A program made the position numbers and the translations under genes. Below are positions 17,151 to 25,999 of a DNA stretch of 64,000 nucleotides, piece after piece. The DNA is taken from positions 1-64,000 of the forward strand of contig NZ_LBMG01000025.1 of NCBI RefSeq assembly GCF_001005315.1, written 5' to 3'. Positions within the stretch are counted from its first letter, which is position 1; each line of letters opens with the position of its first letter. This stretch comes from Kordia jejudonensis (GTDB lineage: Bacteria > Bacteroidota > Bacteroidia > Flavobacteriales > Flavobacteriaceae). A model generated the notes under the pieces. It searched no databases and had not been told where the DNA came from. It saw only the letters and a program-made list of their open reading frames with translations.

Positions 17151-18314
17151 TTATTTCGATGCAAATAACTTGACATCTTCTTCTGTGACTTCTTTTCCAC
17201 CGAGAATGATGAGTCGTTCTACAACGTTTCGAAGTTCTCTAATGTTTCCTGTCCAATCGTATTCTTGTAACAATTTGATTGCTTTGTCGGAAAATTTCTT
17301 GGCTGCAGTTCCTTGTTCTGTTGAAATTTTCTTAGCAAAGTAGTTTATCAATAACGGAATGTCTTCTCTCCTATCATTTAACGCTGGAACTTTGATTAAG
17401 ATAACTGCTAATCTGTGGTATAAATCTTCACGAAATTTTCCGTCTGCAATTTCCTTTTTTAAGTCTTTATTGGTTGCTGCAACGACACGCACATTCACTT
17501 TGATGTCTTTGTCGCTTCCTACGCGCTGTACTTTACTTTCTTGTAATGCTCGTAATACTTTTGCTTGCGCTGAAAGACTCATATCTCCAATTTCATCTAA
17601 GAAAATTGTTCCACCATTTGCTGCTTCAAACTTTCCTGCTCTGTCTTTGTTTGCGCTTGTAAATGCACCTTTTACATGTCCAAAAAGTTCACTTTCTATC
17701 AACTCGCTTGGAATTGCTGCACAATTGACTTCGATCATCGGACCTTTACTGCGGTCACTTTTTTGGTGTAACCAATGGGAAACTAATTCTTTCCCAGTTC
17801 CGTTTGGACCTGTAATTAATACACGAGCATCCGTTGGCGCAACTTTTTCAATCATGTCTTTGATTTGCTGAATTGCATCCGAATCGCCAATCATTTCATA
17901 GTTTTTGCTGACTTTCTTTTTGAGTCGTTTGTTTTCAACAACCAATTCTTTTTTGTCGAGCGCATTTCGTACCGTATTTAGTAATCTGTTTAAATCGGGC
18001 GGTTTTGAAATATAGTCAAATGCACCTAAACGCATCGTATTTACAGCCGTATCCAAGTCGCCATGACCAGAAATCATCACAAAAGGTGTTTCGGGTTTTA
18101 TCTTTTTAGCAGCTTCTAAAACTTCAACTCCATCCATTTTTGGCATTTTAATGTCACATAATACCAAATCATAATCTTCTTTTTTGACCAATTCTATACC
18201 GACCAATCCGTCTTCTGCTTCTGAAACTTCATACGTATCATTTTCTTCCGACAAGATTTTTACCAATACTCTTCGGATTGCCGATTCATCTTCTATTACT
18301 AATATTTTAGGCAT
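17151..18314 (-). CDS. Sigma-54 activator-type response regulator lacking the DNA-binding domain
   Basis: A 387-residue NtrC-class protein. The receiver domain (1-120) has D54 as phospho-acceptor and K104. The AAA+ domain (about 140-375) has Walker A GPNGTGKE (169-176), Walker B GGTIFLDEIGD (234-244) and arginine-finger candidates near 295-301. The sigma-54-contacting loop reads GAFTSA (216-221), not the canonical GAFTGA. The protein ends at EEDVKLFASK with no C-terminal Fis-type helix-turn-helix, about 60-80 residues shorter than classic NtrC. It could act on sigma-54 polymerase from solution, as proposed for other family members without a DNA-binding domain. It starts 2 bp after the mscS-like stop, so it is last in a four-gene block. 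Confidence 0.9.
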   Translation of the reverse strand: MPKILVIEDESAIRRVLVKILSEENDTYEVSEAEDGLVGIELVKKEDYDLVLCDIKMPKMDGVEVLEAAKKIKPETPFVMISGHGDLDTAVNTMRLGAFDYISKPPDLNRLLNTVRNALDKKELVVENKRLKKKVSKNYEMIGDSDAIQQIKDMIEKVAPTDARVLITGPNGTGKELVSHWLHQKSDRSKGPMIEVNCAAIPSELIESELFGHVKGAFTSANKDRAGKFEAANGGTIFLDEIGDMSLSAQAKVLRALQESKVQRVGSDKDIKVNVRVVAATNKDLKKEIADGKFREDLYHRLAVILIKVPALNDRREDIPLLINYFAKKISTEQGTAAKKFSDKAIKLLQEYDWTGNIRELRNVVERLIILGGKEVTEEDVKLFASK

Positions 18315-18316
18315 AT

Positions 18317-19147
18317 TTATTTCTTATTTTCTATAATATGAATATCTCTTTGTGGAAATGGAATTTTTATATCATTCTCTCTAAATAATGTATCAACTTC
18401 AAATCGCAAGTCGCTTTCCACTACAAATGCTTTAAAACTATCCATGACAGTAAATACCAATTTGAAATCAAGAGAGCTATCTCCAAAGTTAGTAAAAAGC
18501 ACTGTGGGTTCTGGATTTTTTATTACTTCTTTATGATTTGTTGCGGCTTGAATTAGTAGTTTCTTTACCAAGTTTACATCACTTCCATACGCAACACCAA
18601 CCGTAATACTTTCGCGTGTAGTTACGCCATTTTGTGTCCAATTGTACAAACTATTGGTCAGGTATAAATGATTCGGAATGATCAGTACTTTGTTGTCAAT
18701 AGTGACAGCTCTTGTCGTTCTGAGTTTTATTTCTTCTACACGACCAACTTTACCTTCTATTTCAATGATGTCACCTACAAATACCGTTTGATCTATGAGA
18801 ATAAAAATTCCTGAAATGATGTCTTGAAATAAGGTTTGTAGTGCTAAACCAATTCCGATTAGTAAAGCGGCGGAAGCGGCAAAAATTCCTGTAACATTGA
18901 CACCAACTGCATTTAACGTAATTAGGACAATCACTACATAAGTAAACCATCTTGTATATGAAAAGACGGCTCTGAATTTTAATTTTCCGTCTTCGTTTAG
19001 CTTTTTCGTTACCAAACGTTGAAACAGCTTTATGATTACATTCGCAATGAATAGAACAGATAAAAGAATTAAAATACTTTTAACGCTAATTTCAATCTCT
19101 TTGGTGAGTTCAAAAGATTGGTTAAGTATGTTATTGAGTTCTTCCAT
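18317..19147 (-). CDS. MscS-family mechanosensitive ion channel
   Basis: A 276-residue inner-membrane protein. It has three hydrophobic helices in the first 120 residues, and the third is the pore helix (GIFAASAALLIGIGLALQ) with the small-residue packing typical of MscS. The MscS beta domain follows (DIIEIEGKVGRVEEIKLRTT, with VLIIPNH) and then the C-terminal alpha/beta domain ending FPQRDIHI. Function: a tension-gated channel that releases solutes on osmotic downshock. Its start directly abuts the stop of the upstream permease gene, indicating translational coupling. Confidence 0.93.
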   Translation of the reverse strand: MEELNNILNQSFELTKEIEISVKSILILLSVLFIANVIIKLFQRLVTKKLNEDGKLKFRAVFSYTRWFTYVVIVLITLNAVGVNVTGIFAASAALLIGIGLALQTLFQDIISGIFILIDQTVFVGDIIEIEGKVGRVEEIKLRTTRAVTIDNKVLIIPNHLYLTNSLYNWTQNGVTTRESITVGVAYGSDVNLVKKLLIQAATNHKEVIKNPEPTVLFTNFGDSSLDFKLVFTVMDSFKAFVVESDLRFEVDTLFRENDIKIPFPQRDIHIIENKK

Positions 19148-20464
19148 TTAGTATTTTAGCCACTTAAATATTTCCTTGTAGCTTGGTTTTTTACCGTACA
19201 TTAAAATTCCAACACGGTATATTTTTGAAGCAAACCAAACAGTTCCTGTAAAGGTAATATATAATATGGCAACTGAAAGTAATTGTTGCCAAATTGGTAC
19301 TCCAAACGGAATTCGCATCAACATTACTACAGGCGATGTAAACGGAATATATGAAAATACGGTAGCAACTACGCCATGTGGATCTTCTAATACGGTAAAT
19401 CCTCCAACATATACGGCTAATACTAGCGGCATAATGATTGGCATCATAAATTGTTGCGTATCAGTTTCGTTATCTACCGCTGCGCCAATGGCTGCGTATA
19501 ACGAACTATATAGTAAATATCCACCAATGAAAAAGATAAAGAAAGCTACGACTAAGTTTCCAAGCGGTAAACTTTGAAAGATTTCTGCAATTTTTACCTC
19601 CGCAGATAACTCAGAAGCTTGTTGCAAAGTGCCTTGTTGTTCCATCACTTGTGCTTGTGCGGCCATTAGATCAACTCCAAAGATTGCAGAAAAAACAACA
19701 ATAGCAATTCCTCCTAAAATAACCCACATGATAAATTGAGTAACGCCTGCTAGTGAAGTCCCAATGATTTTTCCCATGAGCAATTGTACAGGTTTTACAG
19801 AAGAAATAATGACCTCAATAATTCGGTTTGTTTTTTCTTCAATGACACTTCTCATAATCATATTTCCATAGATAATGATGAACATGAAAAGTAGATAACC
19901 TGCGGCCAATCCGAAACCTAATTTGGAATAGTTGACGTATTTTGAGGAACGTTCGCCTGTAAAACTTTCTTGCATAATTGTTACGTCCATCTTTGAATCG
20001 TTGACCAAAGCAATGTCGACGCCATTATTCAGAAAAGCTTCATCTGTGAGTTTTTTTCCAAGTTTTCGTTCCAGCCGTGATATAAAAGTAACCGATGGAG
20101 AATCTTCTGAAAAGAATTTTATATGTGTAGAAATGTCTTTGATATCCGCTTGCGGCGCAATGTGCAGTAAACCATATTCTTCCTTAGCTTCTACCAGCTT
20201 TTTGGCTTCTTCAAGCGTAATTCCCGTTAGGATATTGTATTTTGTATTAGAATCTTCGCTATTTGTAAATATACTCGCAACTTTTCCAGTTTCATCCAAG
20301 ATAGAAATTGTACGTTCTTTGCTACTGTTTAACTGTGTTAGGTAGAAAATTAAGGTTCCTAAACCAATCATGATTAATGGACTTAAAAATGTCATTATGA
20401 TGAATGATTTGTTTCTAACTTTCGTTAAATATTCTCTTTTGATAATTAGTGGTAAGTGATTCAT
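19148..20464 (-). CDS. ABC-2 type permease, NatB-like
   Basis: A 438-residue membrane subunit of an ABC exporter. It has one N-terminal helix (about 22-45) followed by a long extracytoplasmic part (about 50-180) and then five to six helices, with the characteristic MRSVIEEKTNRIIEVIISSV motif of ABC-2/NatB permeases. The partner ATPase gene ends 3 bp upstream. NatAB systems export Na+ in Bacillus, but many Bacteroidota homologues have unproved substrates, so the name describes the family only. Confidence 0.88.
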   Translation of the reverse strand: MNHLPLIIKREYLTKVRNKSFIIMTFLSPLIMIGLGTLIFYLTQLNSSKERTISILDETGKVASIFTNSEDSNTKYNILTGITLEEAKKLVEAKEEYGLLHIAPQADIKDISTHIKFFSEDSPSVTFISRLERKLGKKLTDEAFLNNGVDIALVNDSKMDVTIMQESFTGERSSKYVNYSKLGFGLAAGYLLFMFIIIYGNMIMRSVIEEKTNRIIEVIISSVKPVQLLMGKIIGTSLAGVTQFIMWVILGGIAIVVFSAIFGVDLMAAQAQVMEQQGTLQQASELSAEVKIAEIFQSLPLGNLVVAFFIFFIGGYLLYSSLYAAIGAAVDNETDTQQFMMPIIMPLVLAVYVGGFTVLEDPHGVVATVFSYIPFTSPVVMLMRIPFGVPIWQQLLSVAILYITFTGTVWFASKIYRVGILMYGKKPSYKEIFKWLKY

Positions 20465-20467
20465 AGC

Positions 20468-21397
20468 CTAATTATTGTTTTCTACAGTTTGAATAAAAAT
20501 ATCGTTTACACTTGGAATAACTTCTACAAAATGATTGACGTTTCCTTTGGAAGTTAAATAGGATAATAAATCGTTGGATGTATCTCCATTTTTCAGTTTG
20601 ATGTTTACTTTTAAATCGTCATCAATAGATTTGAAGTTTGCATCTGATAATTCAAACTTATCGTTAAGTGTTTGTCTGAGCGTGCTATTATCTGCGGAAG
20701 CGATCCCAACTTGATACGTATTGCTTTTGTATTGACGCTTCACGTCTATGAGTTTTCCGTCTAGTACTTTGTTCGATTTGTGAATTAACGCAATATGATC
20801 GCACATTTCCTCTACAGATTCCATTCGATGTGTCGAAAAAATTACGGTAGCGCCTTCATCGCGCAGTTGTAAAATTTCGTCTTTTATAATGTTGGCATTG
20901 ATTGGATCGAAACCACTAAACGGTTCGTCGAAAATTAAGAGTTTCGGTTGATGCAAAACGGTTACGACAAATTGTATTTTTTGCGCCATTCCTTTGGAAA
21001 GTTCTTGAATTTTTTTGTTCCACCAATCGGTAATTTCAAATTTTTCAAACCAGTATTGCAAACGCATTTTTGCTTCAGATTTACTCAATCCTTTTAATTG
21101 TGCTAAGTACAATGCTTGTTCTCCAACTTTCATAGATTTATACAAACCGCGTTCTTCGGGCATATATCCAATATCTTTGATATGAAATTGTTGCAAGGCT
21201 TCTCCGTCTAGTAACACTTCGCCAGCGTCAGGTGCGGTAATTTGGTTTATGATTCGAATTAATGATGTTTTTCCAGCGCCATTTGGACCAAGAAGTCCAA
21301 AAATACTTCCTTTTGGGACATCAATAGAAACTTTGTTTAAAGCAGTGTAGTCGCCATACTTTTTTATGACATCTTTGGCTTGTAAAATTGAACTCAT
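20468..21397 (-). CDS. ABC transporter ATP-binding protein, NatA-like
   Basis: A 309-residue ATPase. Walker A is GPNGAGKTS (about 38-46), the signature LSKGMAQK, Walker B LLIFDEPFSGFDP and the H-loop FSTHRME. A C-terminal extension of about 90 residues is typical of NatA/DrrA-type subunits. It is the first gene of a tight leftward unit: ATPase, permease (3-bp gap), MscS channel (abutting) and the regulator (2-bp gap). The promoter region between 21398 and 21560 was not resolved. Confidence 0.92.
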   Translation of the reverse strand: MSSILQAKDVIKKYGDYTALNKVSIDVPKGSIFGLLGPNGAGKTSLIRIINQITAPDAGEVLLDGEALQQFHIKDIGYMPEERGLYKSMKVGEQALYLAQLKGLSKSEAKMRLQYWFEKFEITDWWNKKIQELSKGMAQKIQFVVTVLHQPKLLIFDEPFSGFDPINANIIKDEILQLRDEGATVIFSTHRMESVEEMCDHIALIHKSNKVLDGKLIDVKRQYKSNTYQVGIASADNSTLRQTLNDKFELSDANFKSIDDDLKVNIKLKNGDTSNDLLSYLTSKGNVNHFVEVIPSVNDIFIQTVENNN

Positions 21398-21560
21398 GAA
21401 AGTTTTTTTATATAAGTAACGTACTTGTATATTTTGTTACAATTAGGTGTTAAATAAAAGAATATTGGTTTGGAATTTCAATTTTTAGCATTGTGGACAC
21501 AACAGTTTATTTTGAATTTTCTTGTGTTTATTTCAAAAAACAGTAGTGTATAAAATACAA

Positions 21561-21590
21561 AACCCACCCTTAATAGGTATCAAGGATGGG
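21561..21590 (-). terminator. Second hairpin downstream of dnaJ
   Basis: CCCACCCTT (21563-21571) pairs with AAGGATGGG (21582-21590) apart from one mismatch. On the minus strand it is followed by TTTTG. It may back up the terminator at 21611-21640. Confidence 0.5.
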
Positions 21591-21610
21591 AAAAAATTGC
21601 TATGAAAAAG

Positions 21611-21640
21611 AAAAAATTACCGACCTGTTACGGTCAGTAA
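21611..21640 (-). terminator. Terminator of the grpE-dnaJ operon
   Basis: On the minus strand TTACTGACC pairs with GGTCGGTAA (arms at 21617-21625 and 21632-21640, with one G-U pair), followed by six T. It lies about 40 bp past the dnaJ stop. Confidence 0.75.
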
Positions 21641-21679
21641 CTTATCAAAGATAGTTTTTTTTTCGTAATACCAAAAGAA

Positions 21680-22813
21680 TTACGAAAACATGTCTTTGAC
21701 TTTTTCAAAAAATGATTTGTCACTTTTCTCTGGACTCGGTACAAAATTTTCCTCTCCTGCCATTTTTTCAAAGAAGCTCTTTTGCTCTTTTGTCAATGTT
21801 TTCGGGGTCCAGACGTTGATATGAACTAATAAATCTCCTTTTCCGTATCCGTTTATACTTGGAATTCCTTTTCCGCGCAGTCGTAATATTTTTCCAGACT
21901 GTACTCCTGATTCAACTTTAATTCTCACTTTTCCTGTCACCGTATCGATCTCTTTTGAGCTTCCTAAGGCAGCTTCTGAGAAACTAATGTATAAGTCGTA
22001 GTGTAAATTATCGCCTTCTCGTTTTAAGAATTCGTGTTCTTTTTCTTCAATAGCAACCAGTAAATCTCCTGAGATTCCATTACCAGGTGCTTCGTTTCCT
22101 TTTCCTGCAACTTTTAGCTGCATTCCTTCTTCAACTCCTGCTGGAATTTGAATTGCTACAGTTTCTTCTGAAACTTTTAAACCATGTGCATCTGCATCCG
22201 CAGGTTTTTTGCTTATTGTTTGTCCTGCGCCGCCACATGTACTACATGTTGTCGACGTTTGCATTCTACCGAGTATTGTGTTTGTAATTCGGGTCATTTG
22301 ACCAGAACCATTACACGTTTCACAGGTTTTGTAGCTTACGCCAGGTGCTTGAACTTTTCTTCTAACTTTTACTTTCTTTTCAACACCATTTGCAATTTCT
22401 TCCAACGAAAGTTTTACACGAATTCTTAGGTTACCTCCTTTTACGCGTCGTTGTCTTCCGCCGCCGCCAAAGCCGCTAAATCCGCCACCGCCGCCACCGA
22501 AAGCACCGCCAAAGATATCTCCAAACTGACTAAAGATGTCGTCCATATTCATGCCGCCACCAAAGCCGCCACCGCCAAAACCGCCAGCGCCATCAAAGGC
22601 TGCATGTCCATACTGGTCATAGCGTGCTTTTTTGTTGTCATCACTCAAAACCTCATATGCTTCGGCTGCTTTTTTAAACATTTCCTCAGCTTCTTTGTCA
22701 TCTGGATTTTTATCAGGATGGTATTGAATAGCTTTTTTACGATATGCTTTTTTTATCTCCGCAGCGGAAGCTCCTTTGCTTATTCCTAATATTTCGTAAT
22801 AATCTTGTTTCAT
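21680..22813 (-). CDS. dnaJ: Chaperone DnaJ with reduced zinc-binding domain
   Basis: A 377-residue Hsp70 co-chaperone. It has a J domain (1-70, with HPD in YHPDKNPDD), a Gly/Phe-rich linker (about 75-120), a cysteine domain, two beta C-domains and a dimerisation tail. Canonical DnaJ carries four CxxCxGxG motifs and two zinc sites. Here only two are present (CETCNGSG and CSTCGGAG), enough for one zinc. The rest of the cysteine domain is shortened, with no sign of a frameshift. I recall the same reduction in other flavobacterial DnaJ proteins, so it is likely lineage-typical. It is downstream of grpE with a 63-bp gap; dnaK is elsewhere. Confidence 0.95.
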   Translation of the reverse strand: MKQDYYEILGISKGASAAEIKKAYRKKAIQYHPDKNPDDKEAEEMFKKAAEAYEVLSDDNKKARYDQYGHAAFDGAGGFGGGGFGGGMNMDDIFSQFGDIFGGAFGGGGGGFSGFGGGGRQRRVKGGNLRIRVKLSLEEIANGVEKKVKVRRKVQAPGVSYKTCETCNGSGQMTRITNTILGRMQTSTTCSTCGGAGQTISKKPADADAHGLKVSEETVAIQIPAGVEEGMQLKVAGKGNEAPGNGISGDLLVAIEEKEHEFLKREGDNLHYDLYISFSEAALGSSKEIDTVTGKVRIKVESGVQSGKILRLRGKGIPSINGYGKGDLLVHINVWTPKTLTKEQKSFFEKMAGEENFVPSPEKSDKSFFEKVKDMFS

Positions 22814-22876
22814 TTTACTTTGCTTGTTTCAAAAAGATTGTGCGTTGTGGTCAACAACTTAAGGTCTTTTTTTAAG

Positions 22877-23440
22877 TTATTGTCCAACAACTACTTTAGG
22901 ATATCGAATTATTTTTTCGCCTAACGTGTATCCTTTTTCAAGAACATCAATGATTTTTCCTTTCATGTCGTCAGTTGGCGCAGGAATTTGTGTTACGGCT
23001 TCATGATCTTCCGCATCAAATTTGTCTCCAGCTTTTACTTCAACTTCTCCTAAACCTTTTGCTTTTAGTGTTTCTCTTAGCTTGTTGCTAATCAATTCCA
23101 CACCTTTTTTCACATCTTCGGCATCTGTTTTGGCTATTTCTGCCAAAGCTCTGTCAAAATCGTCTAAAACTGGCAACATGGCAACAACCACATCTTTACT
23201 TGCCGTTTTGAATAATTCAAGACGTTCTTTGCTCGTTCTTTTTTTATAATTTTCAAATTCAGCAAATAGACGTAAAAATTTGTCTTTTTCTTTAGCTAAA
23301 TCTTCTTTTAATTGTTCTTCAACAGTTACTTCTGCTGTTGTTTCTGTAGTTTCTTCAACAGTTGTTTCTTCCGCTTTAGCAGCTTCTGGTTGTACAACTT
23401 CTTGCTCTTTTTCTACTGTATTGTCCTTTTTTTTGCTCAT
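22877..23440 (-). CDS. grpE: Nucleotide exchange factor GrpE
   Basis: A 187-residue protein. It has a disordered Glu/Thr-rich N-terminus (1-45), a long coiled coil (about 45-100, with LAKEKDKFLRLFAEFENYKKRT) and a C-terminal beta domain with the signature EKGYTLGEKIIRYPKVVVGQ. It releases ADP from DnaK. It is first in the grpE-dnaJ operon, read from the TTTTG-N21-TACTTTTG promoter at 23485-23518. Confidence 0.96.
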   Translation of the reverse strand: MSKKKDNTVEKEQEVVQPEAAKAEETTVEETTETTAEVTVEEQLKEDLAKEKDKFLRLFAEFENYKKRTSKERLELFKTASKDVVVAMLPVLDDFDRALAEIAKTDAEDVKKGVELISNKLRETLKAKGLGEVEVKAGDKFDAEDHEAVTQIPAPTDDMKGKIIDVLEKGYTLGEKIIRYPKVVVGQ

Positions 23441-23484
23441 GATGATATGTCCAAAAAATTTTAATTATTTCTATTAATAGTTTG

Positions 23485-23518
23485 CAAAAGTACTGCCATT
23501 TATGGAAAAATGTCAAAA
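23485..23518 (-). promoter_or_regulatory. Flavobacterial-type promoter of grpE-dnaJ
   Basis: On the minus strand TTTTG (23514-23518), 21 bp, then TACTTTTG (23485-23492). This matches the Bacteroidota consensus TTG-N17-23-TAnnTTTG and lies 45 bp before the grpE start. No CIRCE-type inverted repeat is seen. Confidence 0.7.
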
Positions 23519-23613
23519 TGTCATCAAAAATATTTTTGTTTACTTTTTCTAAAATAAACCTAAACATTTAGTAAATTTACATTTCAATTTTTAATCTATA
23601 AAAACCAATATTG

Positions 23614-24276
23614 ATGAAAAAGAGATTTTTAAGTATGATTTTAATAGCAACTGTTACTACGTTTGCTATTTCTTGTAAAGGAGAAAAGAAGAATGAAACA
23701 GATGCTGAAGCGGCAAAAACAGAGAAAACTACTACTTCAGAAGCTGTAAAGTACAAGGTTGATACTGCAAATACAACCGTAACTTGGAAAGGTTCAAAAG
23801 TTATTGGCGGAAGTCATAATGGAACGATGGATGTATCTTCAGGAACATTTGCTATGAAAGATGGCGCACTTGAAAGTGGAAATTTCATTATTGATATTTC
23901 TTCTTTGAAAGTTTTGGATATTCCTGCTGAGGATGAAGGAAACGGAAAGTTGAAAGGACATTTATTGTCTGGAGACTTTTTTGATGCCGAACAACATGGA
24001 AGTGCTGCTTTTTCAGTTACTGGCGTAAGTGAGCAAGATGGAAAAACTATGATTGAAGGAAATTTGACCTTAAAAGGTGTAAAGAAGAATATTTCTTTTC
24101 CTGCAACGGTTTCTCAAAACGGCGATACAGCAATGATTAAGAGTGAAGTATTTACAATCAACAGAGCTGATTTTGGAATGACATACGGATCTTCTTCATT
24201 AGCTGATACGGTAAAAGATAGAGCTATTAGTGATGATGTGGAATTATCTGTAAGCTTGACAGCTACGAAAAAGTAA
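23614..24276 (+). CDS. YceI family lipoprotein
   Basis: A 220-residue protein with lipobox FAISC (C21) and an acidic linker, then a YceI lipocalin-like domain (about 45-218; VDTANTTVTWKGSKVIGG, GHLLSGDFFDAEQHGSAAF, INRADFGMTYG). YceI proteins bind isoprenoid or other hydrophobic ligands in the periplasm; the ligand here is unknown. The ATG at 23614 is preferred over a TTG three bases upstream. It is a single gene with its own terminator. Confidence 0.9.
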   Translation: MKKRFLSMILIATVTTFAISCKGEKKNETDAEAAKTEKTTTSEAVKYKVDTANTTVTWKGSKVIGGSHNGTMDVSSGTFAMKDGALESGNFIIDISSLKVLDIPAEDEGNGKLKGHLLSGDFFDAEQHGSAAFSVTGVSEQDGKTMIEGNLTLKGVKKNISFPATVSQNGDTAMIKSEVFTINRADFGMTYGSSSLADTVKDRAISDDVELSVSLTATKK

Positions 24277-24303
24277 TTGTAAACAACATATATTTTAGTA
24301 AGA

Positions 24304-24332
24304 TAAACCGACTTCGTGTCGGTTTATTTTTT
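24304..24332 (+). terminator. Terminator of the YceI gene, overlapping the opposing stop codon
   Basis: TAAACCGAC (24304-24312), a TTCGT loop, GTCGGTTTA (24318-24326), then six T. The 3' arm and the T-run cover the stop codon and last residues of the convergent TIGR01777 gene. Confidence 0.88.
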
Positions 24333-25235
24333 GAGTAAATTTTCCAACGCAGGATTGAGTATCGGATAGCTAAATTTGAAACCTGTTTCTTGTATTTTTT
24401 CTGAACTAACTTGCTGACTTGAAAATAGCAACGTACTCATTTCGCCCAAAATTAGTTTTAGCATAAATTTAGGTACGTTTGGCAAGAAGAATGGTTTTCC
24501 TAATACTGAGGCAATTTCTTTTGTAAGTAGTTTGTTTGTGGTCGGATTTGGCGCAACAGCATTGAAAACTCCTGTGATTTTTTCTGTGACTACATGAAGA
24601 TATGCACGTGCAATATCGTCTATATGAATCCACGATTGCCATTGCTTCCCAGAACCAATTGCAGCGCCAACTCCATATTTAACAGGTTTTGCCATTTCTA
24701 CTAAAACGCCTCCTTTTTCTGAGAAGACCAATCCTGTACGTAAGATTGTTACTGGAATTTCAAGCGATTTGAATTGATTTGCGTGCAATTCCCATTGTTT
24801 TACGACTTTTCCTAAGAAATCTGTTGCTCCGTTTTCGATGTCTTCGGTATATAGTTTTTCAAGAGAACTCGGATAGATTGCTGTTCCAGAAGCCGAAATG
24901 TAGTGTTTTACCGTATTGTGCTCCATATTCCGAAGCGATTTGAACAAAATGTTTGCCGTATCCACACGACTATTGAGAATTTCTTCTTTGTAAGTTTCTG
25001 TCCAACGTTTGGCAATGTTGGCTCCCGAAAGGTTTATGATGGCTTCTACTCCTTCAAAACAATCAGTGTCAATTTCGCCTTCAGCGGGATTCCAATGAAA
25101 TCCTTTTTTGTGTGCTGATTGCTCGATTTTGTTTTTACGTGTTGTGAGGTAATGAATCGTATGGTTTTTTTGAATACACAATTCAGTTAATGCCGAACCA
25201 ATTAATCCTGTTGCGCCACAGATGAGTATTTTCAT
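24324..25235 (-). CDS. TIGR01777 family NAD-dependent epimerase/dehydratase-like protein
   Basis: A 303-residue extended short-chain dehydrogenase-like protein. The Rossmann dinucleotide motif GATGLIG is at residues 7-13. NLSGANIAKRWT, a SASGTAIYP stretch and the C-terminal DUF1731-type segment (LPNVPKFMLKLILGEMSTLLFSSQQVSSEKI) identify the TIGR01777/SDR39U1 family. Substrate and reaction are unknown for the family. It stands alone. Confidence 0.9.
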   Translation of the reverse strand: MKILICGATGLIGSALTELCIQKNHTIHYLTTRKNKIEQSAHKKGFHWNPAEGEIDTDCFEGVEAIINLSGANIAKRWTETYKEEILNSRVDTANILFKSLRNMEHNTVKHYISASGTAIYPSSLEKLYTEDIENGATDFLGKVVKQWELHANQFKSLEIPVTILRTGLVFSEKGGVLVEMAKPVKYGVGAAIGSGKQWQSWIHIDDIARAYLHVVTEKITGVFNAVAPNPTTNKLLTKEIASVLGKPFFLPNVPKFMLKLILGEMSTLLFSSQQVSSEKIQETGFKFSYPILNPALENLLKK

Positions 25236-25319
25236 GGGATTTTAGTTTTCTTCTTCGTTGTAAAAATACGTTAAAAAGAACAGATTTAAGGAGTTAAGCA
25301 GTATTTAGAATCCTAAATA

Positions 25320-25997
25320 TTAGTTAATTTTTGTGGCGCGCAGCATTTCGCGTTTGCCTGGCGGACCTGGTAAGCGTTCTACATTGAAGCCGACTTCTTG
25401 CATGGCACGTCGGACACTTCCTTTTGCTGCATAGGTTACTAAAACACCGTTTTTTTGTAATGCTTCATACATTTTTTTGAAGATTTCAACTGACCATAAT
25501 TCAGGTTGTACGCGAGCGCCAAACGCATCAAAGTAGATAAGATTGAATTGTTCTTGATCGTTTATTTCAGAAAAAAACTGCTGTCTTTTGGTAAGTTTGA
25601 AGTTGTCCGCAAGTATCGTTTCTTTTCCCCATTCGCAAGCATGCATTTGTTCAAACGTATCGCGCTCATTTTCTGCTTTGAGTTCTTGTGTGTAATTGAG
25701 CTGAGTTATTTCTGCGGAAGCGACAGGATAGGCTTCCACACCGTGATAGTTGATGTGAAAGTTGTGTTTTTTTGCTTCTAAATAGGTTACAAAAGCATTC
25801 AATCCTGTACCAAATCCAATTTCGAGAATGTGAATTTGATCAGGATTGAATGTATTTTTTGTGTGCTGTAAGCCAGTTTTTATGAAAACGTGCATGGCTT
25901 CTTGAATGGCACCATTGGTGGAATGATATTGTTCATTCCAATCTTCTAGATGAATCGTTGTAGATCCATCTTTGGTCAAAATTATTTTTCGTTTCAA
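25320..25997 (-). CDS. mnmD: tRNA (5-methylaminomethyl-2-thiouridine)(34)-methyltransferase MnmD
   Basis: A 225-residue SAM-dependent methyltransferase matching the N-terminal domain of MnmC, here free-standing as in many Bacteroidota. The SAM motif is LEIGFGTGLNAF, and other landmarks are DWNEQYHSTNGAIQEA, YFDAFGARVQPELWS and the C-terminal LPGPPGKREMLRA. It methylates the wobble-uridine aminomethyl intermediate made by the MnmEG pathway. The upstream DUF4920 gene ends only 2 bp before it, so the two are likely co-transcribed. Confidence 0.93.
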   Translation of the reverse strand: MKRKIILTKDGSTTIHLEDWNEQYHSTNGAIQEAMHVFIKTGLQHTKNTFNPDQIHILEIGFGTGLNAFVTYLEAKKHNFHINYHGVEAYPVASAEITQLNYTQELKAENERDTFEQMHACEWGKETILADNFKLTKRQQFFSEINDQEQFNLIYFDAFGARVQPELWSVEIFKKMYEALQKNGVLVTYAAKGSVRRAMQEVGFNVERLPGPPGKREMLRATKIN

Positions 25998-25999
25998 GC

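Noticed and set aside
22451-22789. Ala/Lys/Thr-rich frame on the plus strand
   Set aside because: Reverse complement of the Gly/Phe-rich linker and J domain of DnaJ; low complexity explains the open frame.
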